Source of the DNA: Blepharisma stoltei
Lineage: Eukaryota; Ciliophora; Heterotrichea; Heterotrichida; Blepharismidae
Direction of reading: 5' to 3'
DNA length: 64,000 nucleotides
NCBI GenBank assembly: GCA_914767885.1
Contig: CAJZBQ010000005.1
Span: forward strand, 868,001 to 932,000
Shown here piece after piece: positions 1 through 8,993 of this stretch. The number at the start of each line of letters is the position of its first letter. Positions within the stretch are counted from its first letter, which is position 1. The notes under the pieces are model-generated. The model searched no databases, was not told the DNA's origin, and was given only the letters and a program-made list of their open reading frames with translations. The position numbers and the translations under genes were made by a program.

Positions 1-536
1 GTGGAGAAAAATACAGGATAAGAGAATTTAATTTTCATCCACTAAATGCAAATAAAGTTTGGCCTGGTAATACAGTTTTTGCGGGGTGGCTGCTGGGAAA
101 TTTAGAAGAGTTAAAAAATAAAAAAATTATAGAGCTGGGTGCTGGAAGTGGAATTTTAAGCATTTTTTTAGCAAAACATGGGATTGATATCACAACAAGC
201 GATTATAATGACACAGAAATCCCTGTAAATATTGCGTATAATTGCAATTTAAATGGGATATCAGTTATTCCTCATATATCTCATTCTTGAGGGGAAAGTA
301 TTGACTTTTCAGTTGATTTTGATATTGTGGTCGCTTCAGATATTTTACTTTATGTTAAACAGTATGGAAATCTTATAGAAACGCTTAAAAAGTTACTTGA
401 AAAGCCACAGTCAAAATTCTGGCTAAGTAATCGGAGGAGGATTGACACAGAATCATCATTTTTAGATATGTGCACAGCAAGTGGGCTAAGTGTACAAAAC
501 ATAGGACCTAAAGTATTTGAAATTAAATTAAACTAA
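1..536 (+). CDS. METTL21-like methyltransferase (5' truncated)
   Basis: The C-terminal ~177 residues of a class I SAM-dependent methyltransferase; the window starts inside the gene. Motif I is visible as ELGAGSGILSIFLAKHG, followed by an acidic residue after strand 2 (SDYND). A HSWGE segment, whose W is an in-frame TGA, matches the xxWG motif of the METTL21/FAM86/NNT1-type protein methyltransferases. The chain ends KVFEIKLN and TAA. The family usually methylates lysines of chaperones or translation factors; the substrate here cannot be told. Frame is phase 3 (first full codon at position 3). Confidence 0.8.
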
Positions 537-726
537 TTTTCACATGAGCACTCAATACCTTTTAATTGTTATTTATAAGCTATTTTAATAAATCTATAGC
601 TGAATTGTGTTTTTATGTTAAGCATACTAATAGAATTATATATATAATGGTTGAAATTATCTAATTATTTTCAAGCAGCTATACGAACAAAATTTTTTTG
701 TTTGCTTTCAAGGGGAGCAAGTAAAA
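533..726. repeat. degenerate MITE-A remnant at gene 3' end
   Basis: The segment GAACAAAATTTTTTTGTTTGC followed by AAGGGGAGCAAGTA (about 684-723) is a worn copy of the right-end palindrome of MITE family A. A possible left end (TCACATGAGCACTCA) abuts the stop codon of the methyltransferase. The same TAA stop would remain after TA-to-TA removal. Boundaries are uncertain. Confidence 0.35.
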
Positions 727-737
727 ATAGCAAATAA

Positions 738-1260
738 TTATGGAAGCCTGCACAAAAATTTATAAAAGCGAACCCAATTTAATTGAACCTTTTTATTCGA
801 ATGCAGGCTTTAAAGTAAATATATTAAACATGTAACAGATTGAAGCTCTTTTCAAATACAGAATTCCAAGATATAAACTCAAAATGAAGTTCTTAATGCA
901 GTTGCATTTCAAAAAATATGAAACGGAGACTACTAATGCTCCTTGAAAGATTAAAAAGCAGCCATAAAAGACAAAGAGGCATCATAGATGGTGAGCATTT
1001 AAATCTCTGCAGAAAACATTCACAAGGTTGGTAAAAATAATAGAACTGGCAAAATTAACTTAAAGATAAATGAGGATAATTAATAATTCTCAAACTCACC
1101 CTGGAGGCTACTATGCAAGAATTTGGAATTCCTGGAGATAAAGAGAGGTCTATTCTTATAAATTAGGAAAATGCGAGCCAATTGAAACTAGCGATATAAT
1201 TGCTGCATCAGTATTTAAAGAGAAATATTTTTATTATTATTTTTATTATGCTTACTTTTG
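738..1260 (+). pseudogene. possible decayed or interrupted coding region
   Basis: Several short open stretches with coding-like composition occur in different frames: 738-833 begins ATG and reads MEACTKIYKSEPNLIEPFY, then about 838-948 and about 1087-1260 (HPGGYYARIWNSW and VYSYKLGKCEPIETSDII). TAA or TAG codons separate them and I could not find a set of 15-16 nt introns or TA-bounded excisions that joins them. It may be a broken gene or one with cryptic IESs. Not recognised. Confidence 0.25.
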
Positions 1261-1364
1261 GACAATATAGCTGCTAGTGCTATCTTATGCAGTTTAATGT
1301 TTTAATTTAAAATTAGCTACGAATAGCCTATAGATTAAAGCTTCGGTGTTTAATAGTTTTTCTC

Positions 1365-1690
1365 TAACCTCTCCCCCCTCCATGAGTAAACAAAACCATT
1401 AGAAAAATCCCTATATTTTGCCTCCGTGAGCGAACAAAAATTTTTTATGGAAAAAAAATTTGACATATAAGTGATAATTAGTATAATGGAATCTCGAGCT
1501 AACTCTGTTTAATTTTAAACAAATTTTACAATTTAAATTAATATTTGCTTTCCAATTTTCGCGAACTTGGATTTTTTAAATTTCGAAAAAAAAGAATTTC
1601 AAAATAATTTATAAATAAATATTTTAAAAAAAAATTAATCCCCCTATGTGAGTGAACAAGAATTTTTTGTTCGCTCACGGAGGGGGAGTA
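1365..1690 (+). mobile_element. MITE family A, intergenic copy
   Basis: Left end CTCCCCCCTCCATGAGTAAAC after a TA, then the internal motif AAAACCATTAGAAAAATC, a second inverted TIR-like unit CTCCGTGAGCGAAC, the conserved AT-rich core with AAGTGATAATTAGTATAATG, and a right-end palindrome ending TTCGCTCACGGAGGGGGAGTA. About 325 bp, TA at both ends. It lies just upstream of the Rab gene, outside coding sequence. Same structure as the copies inside genes further along. Confidence 0.8.
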
Positions 1691-1909
1691 AATAAAGACT
1701 TTTAATGTCTAAAATACTCATCTTTTCAAAGATGACCCTATTAATATTTGTTTCCAATGAATACTGACTGATTCAATAGCTTATATATAAATTTTTTAAT
1801 AATATCAAATATATAATATCCATAAATTCATTTTCAGTATTGATATTATCTAATACCCCATAAAAATAAGAAAAATTCAAATAGAATTTTCCATCTGATA
1901 AGTTATAAA

Positions 1910-3026
1910 ATGTCAAAGATACAAAGAAAAGACTAGTAAGCGATATTCAGCGACTATTTATTCAAACTCGTGCTTGTAGGAGACTCAGGTGTAGGTAAAT
2001 CTTGCTTATTACTGCGTTTTGCTGATGACACATTTTCAACAAGCTATATCAGCACAATTGGAGTAGACTTCAGATTCAAAACACTTTCAGTAGACAATAC
2101 AATTGTCAAGCTTCAAATATGAGACACAGCCGGACAAGAAAGATTCAGAACAATAACAAGCGCTTATTATCGAGGTGCTGACGCTATAATGGTTGTCTTC
2201 GATAAAACTAATAGAGAAAGTTTTGATCATGTCAAAGAATGGCTTGACGAAATCAACAGATTTTCAGAAGGCTCTGTTCGCCTTCTGTTAGGCAATAAAT
2301 TTGATCGGCAAGATAGTATTCAAGTAAGCGAAGACATGGGCAAACGATTTGCTGAGTCCCATGGCATGAAATATTTGGAGACCAGCGCTCTCAGCTCTCA
2401 TCAAGTTCATGACGCATTTTTGCTTGCTACTAAGTCCCCCCCTTTAAATTGGAGCCAAAAGTCTTGTTCCAGTTTAAAGGGAGTTAATTTTTTTAAAAAA
2501 ATATAAATTGAGCATAATGATTTTAATTTATTTTCATGAAGAATTAATTTAAAAATTTAATTGATTCAGTGTGGAAACTATTTAAAATAATATTCTACTT
2601 GTGCATTTTCAATTAAATTAGGTCAAAAACTAATTTTATAAAAATTATTAGTTTAACCTTAATTTTTTTTAAACAATTATAAATCGAGTGCAATACTTTG
2701 AAATTTTAATTCATTTTTATCAAGAATTAATTTAAAAAATCAATTAAAACAGTGTGAAAACGGTTTAAACAGCATTCTACTTGTACTTTTTCCATTAAAT
2801 TAGGTCAAAACTAATTTTATAAAAATTAGTATTTTCACAAATAAATTATCCAATTGAAAAGCAAATTTTTTTCCTATTTAAAGGGGAGTTAAAGTAAATT
2901 TTTACGACGTTTTGTTCCAGTTTAAAGGGGGGGAGTAAAGATCTTATAGGGAAAAAATCAAAAAATGTGACTAAAGGAAAAAGACTTGACGAGCTGAAAA
3001 ACAAGAAAAAATCTAAATGCTGTTAA
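1910..3026 (+). CDS. Rab-family small GTPase
   Basis: A Rab GTPase of 198 aa after removal of one 15-nt intron (1936-1950) and one 505-bp IES (2431-2935); the remaining 597 nt are divisible by three. Visible motifs: P-loop GDSGVGKS (about residues 19-26), switch I STIGVDF, switch [15 protein letters not shown] (W is TGA), NKFD in place of NKxD, ETSAL, and a polybasic tail ending KSKCC for prenylation. It resembles the Rab1/8 group, so a vesicle-trafficking role on secretory membranes is likely. The IES lies after codon 169 in the C-terminal helix; excision gives [14 protein letters not shown]. Confidence 0.93.
1936..1950 (+). other. 15-nt intron in Rab gene
   Basis: GTAAGCGATATTCAG. Reading through it hits TAG TAA; removing it joins MSKIQRKD to [14 protein letters not shown] in frame. 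Confidence 0.9.
2431..2937. mobile_element. MITE family B IES inside the Rab gene
   Basis: TA-bounded insert beginning AAGTCCCCCCCTTTAAATTGG and ending CCAGTTTAAAGGGGGGGAGTA, so the termini are inverted repeats. Subterminal TTGTTCCAGTTTAAAGGG copies sit at both sides. Inside, a unit of about 180 bp (starting TATAAATTGAGCATAATG at about 2503 and TATAAATCGAGTGCAATAC at about 2680) is present twice in tandem. Deleting 505 nt with one TA restores the Rab reading frame. The second family B copy is at 48159-48668. Confidence 0.88.
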
Positions 3027-3118
3027 TAGAAAGTCAATTATTATAATATTTTTGTAGTCTTCTGGTCTATTACGGAGTAATGATAATATTAGTTTACTTA
3101 ATCTGCAAAACAGAAAAA

Positions 3119-3658
3119 TTAGTTTAAATTTTTAAAGCGTTTTAAGTAATAACCAATTGAGTTATTTAATAAAGAATCTGTGAGAGCTCATGTCTGGGCT
3201 CCTCAAGTGTTTCGGAATGTGTATTTATCATCCGAATTGCTTGTGTCTATTAACGGGCATCTGCTTAACTTCTTAAGCAGTGTCTTTTCCCACGCTTGCA
3301 AATTGCTTTCACTGTTGATAGTCGAGTTTAAATTTTCTCCAAATTTTTCTTTTATTTTACATTTCAAATCTTTTCTTGTCAAATTTCCATGTGTGCTTAA
3401 TGCCCAAATTATGTGCTCATTCATTGAATTATTTGTTATTTTTGTGTTTTTTGTGCCATTTTTCAAAGAGTAAAACCCAGGAATTTTTTTGAAGCTGGTG
3501 CACAGTATTTGTTTGACGCTTCTTTTCCACCTGCACTCTTTTTGGTCCTCATTTGTTTCAGTCGATAAGTAGCTGCTATATATTTTTTCAATTGCTTGGA
3601 TGATTTCTTCTTTAGTTCCAATGTTATTTGGAAGAGCTTTTAATGCTTCGTTGATCAT
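3119..3658 (-). CDS. tandem winged-helix-like protein
   Basis: ORF of 179 residues if TGA is read as W near the C-terminus. Two similar halves are visible. The first has INEALKALPN, IIQAIEKIY, WKRSVKQIL and FYSLKN; the second has NEHIIWALSTHGN, RKDLKCKIKEKF, WEKTLLKKL and YTFRN. The pattern helix, helix, W-K/E recognition helix, then a beta-wing ending in F/Y-R/K-N is that of winged-helix (forkhead or linker-histone-like) folds, so a DNA-binding role is inferred. Coding sense continues upstream of the ATG (KTESTKRVKSTKPTINH), suggesting the true start lies beyond an intron or IES. Confidence 0.55.
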
Positions 3659-3768
3659 GTGGTTTATGGTTGGTTTTGTTGATTTTACACGCTTTGTAGA
3701 TTCTGTTTTATGATAAATCTTTTTTTTATTATTATATAAAAATATACTTTTTTTATATAATTAGAGTG

Positions 3769-4185
3769 TTAACTGCTTAAAATGCCTTTTTTATCATATA
3801 AATGTGCATTAGGGATATAAAAAAAATTGTGAAAAAAATTAATTCATTTATGATGAAGTCCATGCTTCATAAGCTGTGCAGCTTTTGTTCTTAAGCTGCA
3901 CATGCTTCTCCCCATTTGAAAAGCTAATTGATTTCAAGCTTCATTTGGGATTTTTGAATGAGGATATGAATTATTGACAAAATTAAATAATTGCTCTTCT
4001 TCAGTTTTAGTCCAGAGCTGCCGTTTGCGAGCATCTGAAGTTACAGAAGAACTATCAGAGTCTGCAAATAATTTGTCAATATTAAAATTATCAGGGTCCT
4101 CAACCAATGAAGGAAGGTCCATTTTTTCCATGAAGCTTCGCTTGCGAGGGGTTGGCTGAGGCTTAAAAAGCTTGTCTAAGTTCAT
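3769..4185 (-). CDS. SANT/Myb-like domain protein
   Basis: About 138 aa with two TGA codons read as W. The N-terminus holds short acidic motifs (LPSLVEDPDNFNIDKLF). From about residue 54 a SANT/Myb repeat is visible: RQLWTKTEEEQLFNFV, then NEAWNQLAFQMGRSMCSLRTKAAQL. The spaced W..EE..L and W..LA..MGRS...R.K are typical of the fold. Likely a chromatin or transcription factor; no specific family assigned. The tail after HHKW is low complexity and may be longer than the real protein. Confidence 0.6.
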
Positions 4186-4242
4186 AGATTCTTCATTGGT
4201 TTTTTTTAAAAAATAAAATTATATAAAACATATAAAAAAAAA

Positions 4243-4473
4243 TTAAATTTTATTATTGGAATCATTGGTAAATAAATTTTCGCCTGGATCTATTGGAGCG
4301 AGAGTAACCCATCCATCTAGAACTGCTGGAGAGTGCTTTTGGAATAGGACTGAAGGATTGTTCTGAGTCCACTGACGGTTTAGGGTCATCCACTCTGGCT
4401 CAATTTGCATTTCTGAATCTTCTTCTGGCAGTGTGAAATCATAGTTTTCAGAAAAATCGTAATCCATGTCCAT
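4243..4473 (-). CDS. small acidic protein, unknown
   Basis: 76 aa, very acidic N-terminus (MDMDYDFSENYDFTLPEEDSE), then PEWMTLNRQWTQNN and DGWVTLAPIDPGEN. It ends 57 bp before the start of the SANT/Myb gene on the same strand. Family not recognised. Composition suggests an activation-domain-like or scaffold peptide, but that is only a guess. Confidence 0.5.
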   Translation of the reverse strand: MDMDYDFSENYDFTLPEEDSEMQIEPEWMTLNRQWTQNNPSVLFQKHSPAVLDGWVTLAPIDPGENLFTNDSNNKI

Positions 4474-5097
4474 TGCTATTATATGCTATCAGTAAATATT
4501 TTTATAAAAAGTCATATAAAATTAATTTTTAAGAAGCAAATTTATTGGATTTATAATAATTTTGAAAATTCAAGTAAGCTTCTTTAAATAATTATATATT
4601 TTTTAAGTAAGTATACCTGACAGAAATGGATTTAAAAAATAATTTAAGCATAAAGAGAATCAGAGTGTTTGAAAATTCTTTATTAATTTTCCAAAAAATT
4701 ATTCTAAAACCATTTCTAAGACCAATAAAATTTTCATTAACTATGCAACATCATTTTAATTATTTAGCTAAATTGAAGCTTTTGGCTATCTATTTCTACG
4801 AGACCTTATTTTCAAAAAGAGATAAGACTTGATTTTATTATCAGAAGAGTTAATTTCATTTCATTTAGGTCTCATAATTATTATCTTGGCTACCTCAAAA
4901 TAGCATAGCTTATAAAATAAAAACCTCGTTTATAGTCCGATCTATAGCCGGGAACGGGCTATAATTCTTACCTGCATAAAATTTATTATAAAACTGTGTA
5001 TATCTCAAACCTTTATAATATTAATACACATGGAATAGAATATTCACAATGTTGCCACATTTAATTTTTATTTATTCTAAATAAATTAAGCCTAAAA
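4474..5097. other. intergenic, no supported gene
   Basis: AT-rich. One open frame (4626-4832, plus) has no family signal and biased composition; I do not call it. A short imperfect stem CTATAGCCGGGAACGGGCTATA lies near 4942-4962. Confidence 0.5.
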
Positions 5098-5314
5098 TAT
5101 AGAAATTGCCCGAGGATGGCGCAATTTTGCGCCATCCTCAGCAATTCAAAAATGGATCCACACGGGAATTGAACCCAAGTGTGGGGCCATTTTTGGTACG
5201 TGAAGTCAATATTCTCCACATACCAAAAATGGCCCCACATGTGGGTTCAATTCCCTGTTTTTTGAATTGCCCGAGGATGGCGCAAAATAGCACCATCCTC
5301 GGGCAATTTCTATA
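5098..5314. repeat. 217-bp foldback element with Pol III B-box-like motifs
   Basis: Terminal arms TATAGAAATTGCCCGAGGATGGCGC and its complement at 5290-5314 are near perfect, and each arm is itself partly self-complementary (GAGGATGGCGCAATTTTGCGCCATCCTC). The inner arms contain GGGAATTGAACCCA and its complement TGGGTTCAATTCCC, close to the tRNA B-box GGTTCRANNCC. The distal end overlaps the last codon of the adjacent O-methyltransferase gene: the TAG stop is inside the terminal repeat. Confidence 0.8.
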
Positions 5315-6050
5315 GTCTATTTTTAGTTACCATAAAGATTCCATCTCCAAATGGTAATGCAATACTCTTAACTCTATCATCCCTCCCAATTCTTTCATTC
5401 AATTGTCTTACACCAACTGCCTCCCCATCATTTTGTGTGTTATCTGCTGCCAAATTAAGAAATGCTACATTATCTACTAAAATCATTCCTCCTTTTCTCA
5501 TTAAAGGTAGCAGATTTTCGTAATAATGCAAATAATTCTCCTTATCTCCATCAAGAAAAGCGAAATCGAAAGTATTTTCATGCCCTTCTCTTCTAAGCCT
5601 TGCTATGGTATCAAGTGCAGGGGCTATTACAAGATCAATTTTATGGTCGATACCTGCTAACTTCCAATATTTTTTGGCTATTGATGTAAATTCCTCACTG
5701 ATGTCTAGAGCAAAAATTTTACCATCATCCGGCAGCCCTAAAGCTGTGCAAAGCGATGAAAAGCCTGTAAAGACGCCTATTTCAATGCATTTTTTAGCGT
5801 TCATAGATTGGACAGGATTTTCCATGAAATCTCCTTGGATTCTATCTGTTGACATTATAGCATCATCTGGATGTATTCTTCTGGTTTCAGAGAGTAAATC
5901 TTCTTTAATTTCATTATTTCTGATCCCAACTCTATATATATACTCTATTGATTTCTGAGTTAGAGATGTTTTCACTGGCAAACTGCCTGAAAACCTAGAA
6001 AATCCTTTAAAAATACTGCTTCGCTTTGCACCAGATAAAAAATTGTACAT
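5310..6050 (-). CDS. CCoAOMT-type O-methyltransferase, paralogue 1
   Basis: 246 aa, complete. N-terminal 20-25 residues are basic/aromatic (MYNFLSGAKRSSIFKGFSRF), possibly a targeting peptide. SAM-binding motif I reads KKCIEIGVFTGFSSLC; then FALDISEEFT, AFLDGDKENYLHYYENLLPL and MRKGGMILVDNV, the conserved acidic metal/SAM region of cation-dependent class I O-methyltransferases (CCoAOMT/COMT-like). It should methylate a small hydroxylated substrate; which is unknown. First of three minus-strand paralogues. Stop lies in the end of the foldback repeat at 5098-5314. Confidence 0.9.
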   Translation of the reverse strand: MYNFLSGAKRSSIFKGFSRFSGSLPVKTSLTQKSIEYIYRVGIRNNEIKEDLLSETRRIHPDDAIMSTDRIQGDFMENPVQSMNAKKCIEIGVFTGFSSLCTALGLPDDGKIFALDISEEFTSIAKKYWKLAGIDHKIDLVIAPALDTIARLRREGHENTFDFAFLDGDKENYLHYYENLLPLMRKGGMILVDNVAFLNLAADNTQNDGEAVGVRQLNERIGRDDRVKSIALPFGDGIFMVTKNRL

Positions 6051-6698
6051 ATTATTGTTGGTATTTAATAATAAAATAAATTAATTCACCATTTCATATA
6101 ATATTAAAATTTATTTCATCTTTTTATTTTTCCATAAAATTCTAGGTATAAATTATACAGACTTTAGTAAGAATTAGGTCTTTTTCAAGCTTCATTCGAT
6201 TTTTCTTTATAAGCTTATTAAATGAAATAAATTATATTCTATGTATTTTTAAATATAAACTGATATTCAGCTAAACTAAGATGCTATGCTTTAAATAACA
6301 CCTCTTAGACCTTAAAACTATATATTTTATTTTCTCCAAGTGATATCTCATTTAATTTTAATTCTTTTTATTTTGAAATGCTTATCTTATTTCGTTCTAT
6401 TGCAGTGGCAAAATTTAACACCTAAATATATTAAAGAAATTAAGAAATGCCTATTTAGCCAATGAAATAGTTTTTCCTTTAGTTTCATATTCAAATTTAT
6501 ATCTAAATTAAAGTAAATCCATAAAGCGAAAATTGACTAATTTTTAAATTAAACATTAGTTATTTTCGAAGCTAATGCGAATCTAAAATTTTTAACTAAA
6601 CCTATAATACTATTTTAAATTTTATACATGATATATAGAAATCTAAGTGACTCTCCTTCACCTAAAAGATAATAATAATTTATAAATAAAGCTTAATA
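6051..6698. other. intergenic, nothing recognised
   Basis: About 650 bp of AT-rich DNA between two methyltransferase paralogues. No ORF, terminal repeat or RNA motif seen. Confidence 0.5.
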
Positions 6699-7433
6699 TT
6701 ATTTTTTGGTGACCATAAAGATCCCATCTGCAAAAGGCAAAGCTACACTTTTAACTCTTTTATCTCTAGTCACCCATTCATTTAAGAGTCTTAAACACTT
6801 CACATCTTCACCATTATTTGTTTCGTCAACAACTCTATTGTGAAAGATTATATTATCTATTAAAACCACCCCTCCTTTTCTCATCAAAGGTATAATATTT
6901 TCATAGTATTTCAAATAATTTTCCTTATCAGCATCCAAAAATGCAAAATCAAAAGAATTTTCATGCCCTTCTCTCCTAAGATTATGCAAATTGTCTAAGG
7001 CTGGCCCAATTTTTAGATCGATTTTATGAGAAACTCCAGCTCTTTCCCAGTATTTTCTAGCAATTGATGTAAATTCGTCACTTATATCTAAAGCAATTAT
7101 TTTTCCATCATCAGGAAGTCCTAATGCTGCACAAAGTGATGAAAAGCCTGTGAAAACTCCTACCTCAAGGCATTTTTTGGCATTAAGAGACTGTATAAGT
7201 ATTTCTATGAAATCTCCTTCTATTCTATCAGTTGACATTTGTGCAATCTCTGGGTAGAGTTGTTTTGTTTCATTAAGAAGATCTTCTTTAATTGGTGAAT
7301 TTCTTATGCCGACGTTATATATATAACTAAGTGATTCATCACTTATAGAGGTTTTGAGTGGAGCAGTGCCTGAATATCTTGAAATTATATTAAACACATT
7401 GATCCTTCTGATGACTGAGGAGAGTCTGTTCAT
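6699..7433 (-). CDS. CCoAOMT-type O-methyltransferase, paralogue 2
   Basis: 244 aa, complete. Same layout as paralogue 1: basic N-terminus (MNRLSSVIRRINVFNIISRY), KKCLEVGVFTGFSSLC, IIALDISDEFTS, AFLDADKENYLKYYENIIPL, MRKGGVVLIDNI and C-terminal ALPFADGIFMVTKK. No IES interrupts this copy. Sequence divergence from paralogue 1 is moderate, suggesting an old tandem duplication. Confidence 0.9.
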   Translation of the reverse strand: MNRLSSVIRRINVFNIISRYSGTAPLKTSISDESLSYIYNVGIRNSPIKEDLLNETKQLYPEIAQMSTDRIEGDFIEILIQSLNAKKCLEVGVFTGFSSLCAALGLPDDGKIIALDISDEFTSIARKYWERAGVSHKIDLKIGPALDNLHNLRREGHENSFDFAFLDADKENYLKYYENIIPLMRKGGVVLIDNIIFHNRVVDETNNGEDVKCLRLLNEWVTRDKRVKSVALPFADGIFMVTKK

Positions 7434-7455
7434 TTTAATGGATTAATATGTCTAT

Positions 7456-7545
7456 TTATAGTGAACTACACTGACTGGCACGGGGTGCTTTTGGCTCGAA
7501 ACTGAGCCAAAAGCACCCCGTGCCAGTCAGTGTAGTTCACTATAA
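7456..7545. repeat. 90-bp perfect palindrome
   Basis: Two 42-nt arms (7456-7497 and 7504-7545) that appear fully complementary, with a 6-nt spacer GAAACT. Arms begin TTATAGTGAACTACACTGAC and are much more GC-rich than the surroundings (GCACGGGGTGCTTTTGGCTC). Located 23 bp upstream of the start codon of paralogue 2. Looks like a foldback mobile element or an IES-type hairpin. Confidence 0.85.
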
Positions 7546-7942
7546 TATAAAATTGCACATAATTTTATAAAAAAACAAAAAAAAATATTTTATTATCTTA
7601 TTGACTATTTAATCTCTTTATCTCATGAATTATCATGAATTATCATGAATATACGCAAGACCTCTTTTCATTAATTTTAACAATTTTTGATTTAAAATTC
7701 ATTAAAAATACAGTATAATTTGTATAATCTATTCTTTAGATAGAGAGGCGACTTATACCAATTAAATACTTTTAATATGATGACTAGATTTCTCTTTGAA
7801 TCTATAGTGGCTGACTCCCTATTGATTCCTTAGGAAAAATACCCTTTAAAAAAACTCTTTTTATTATTTTAAAATATATTGAATAAAGCTAAAAATACGA
7901 GATATAAGAAAGAATTTTTAAATTTTTACTATTTAGTTTTCT

Positions 7943-8817
7943 TACTCCGCACATGAGCGAACAAAACCTATGGAAAATATCAAAAATCCACCCTTCGAAC
8001 AAAAATTTTTTATAAAAAAATATTTTTATATATAAAGTGATATTTATTATAATGAAATCTCTAACTAATTCTGTTGAATTTTAATCAGCTTATATTTTAA
8101 AAAAAAATTTGCAAATTAAATTAATTTTTACAACTCAGTTTTGCGAATGGATGCTTTTAAATTTCGAAAAAAAAAATTGACCCCCCTTCCATGAGCAAGC
8201 TTAAATGAAGAATTGTGAGAAAAAGTTGACTTTATAACAAAAGTGAATTTAAAGATATTTGATGATAAAGTAAAAAGCAAGCATGAGAGAGATATTAATT
8301 ATATTACACCATTATTTCAGGGCAATATCCACTTAAATTTTCTTTTTTATACGCTTTTCAATTCTTAAATTCCTCATGTGCAATTCCAAAATTTCTCTAA
8401 ATCCGTCTTGATATCTTGTACTTTAAAATAATCATCGTGTCTGCTATTTAGTCTATTTTTTACCTTATCATCAAAGATTTTTAAATTAACTTTTGTTGCA
8501 AAGTCAACTCCTTGTCAAAGTTTTTCGTCAATATCTAGTTCTGAAATATCACAATTATACATTCTTATGGAGATTTTTTATCCGTTAATTCATCTATTTG
8601 ATCTTTTAGTCTATTATAGCAAACATGATGATTTTTTGAAGTAAAAGACATAAATATAGATCAAAAAAAAGCAGGTATAAAGGAGGAAGCATTTATAATT
8701 TGGAAAAATTACAAAGATAACAGTTTAAATAGGATAAAGCCCTACAATAAAGGTAAAAATGACATTAAAATCTCTCTCCATGATCAAAAAAATTTTTTGT
8801 TCTCTTAGAGGGGTTTA
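7943..8817 (+). mobile_element. degenerate MITE family A copy, probably with an insertion
   Basis: Left end TACTCCGCACATGAGCGAAC with AAAACCTATGGAAAATATC, then the family A core (TATAATGAAATCTCTAACTAATTC) to 8196, where CCCCCCTTCCATGAGCAAG starts the usual right-end palindrome. The palindrome's other half seems to reappear only at 8776-8817 (CTCCATGATCAAAAAAATTTTTTGTTCTCTTAGAGGGG). The 580 bp in between (8197-8775) would be a later insertion. Degenerate, so boundaries are approximate. Confidence 0.5.
8215..8590. pseudogene. inverted pair of fragments of one coding sequence
   Basis: On the plus strand from about 8212 the frame reads ELWEKVDFITKVNLKIFDDK; on the minus strand from about 8558 it reads EKLWQGVDFATKVNLKIFDD followed by KVKNRLNSRHDDYFKVQDI. 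The two are diverged copies facing each other, with W from TGA in both. No full-length gene is present and the family is not recognised. They sit inside the apparent insertion of a MITE-A copy. Confidence 0.4.
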
Positions 8818-8993
8818 GAATTTTAAATCAGCTTTTTTCTTTTAAATGCCATTGCTCTTAAAGATCTATTAAGGGGCACGTACTATAAGATTAGTATAAA
8901 TTTTAAAATATATAAAATAGAATTAGATCATAATACACTCCATTAAAAATTTTACTCAAATATTTTTATTAAAATAAACTAGCTAATAACTTC

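Noticed and set aside
4626-4832. 68-aa plus-strand ORF
   Set aside because: Low-complexity Lys/Leu/Phe composition in AT-rich DNA, no homology, no neighbour support.
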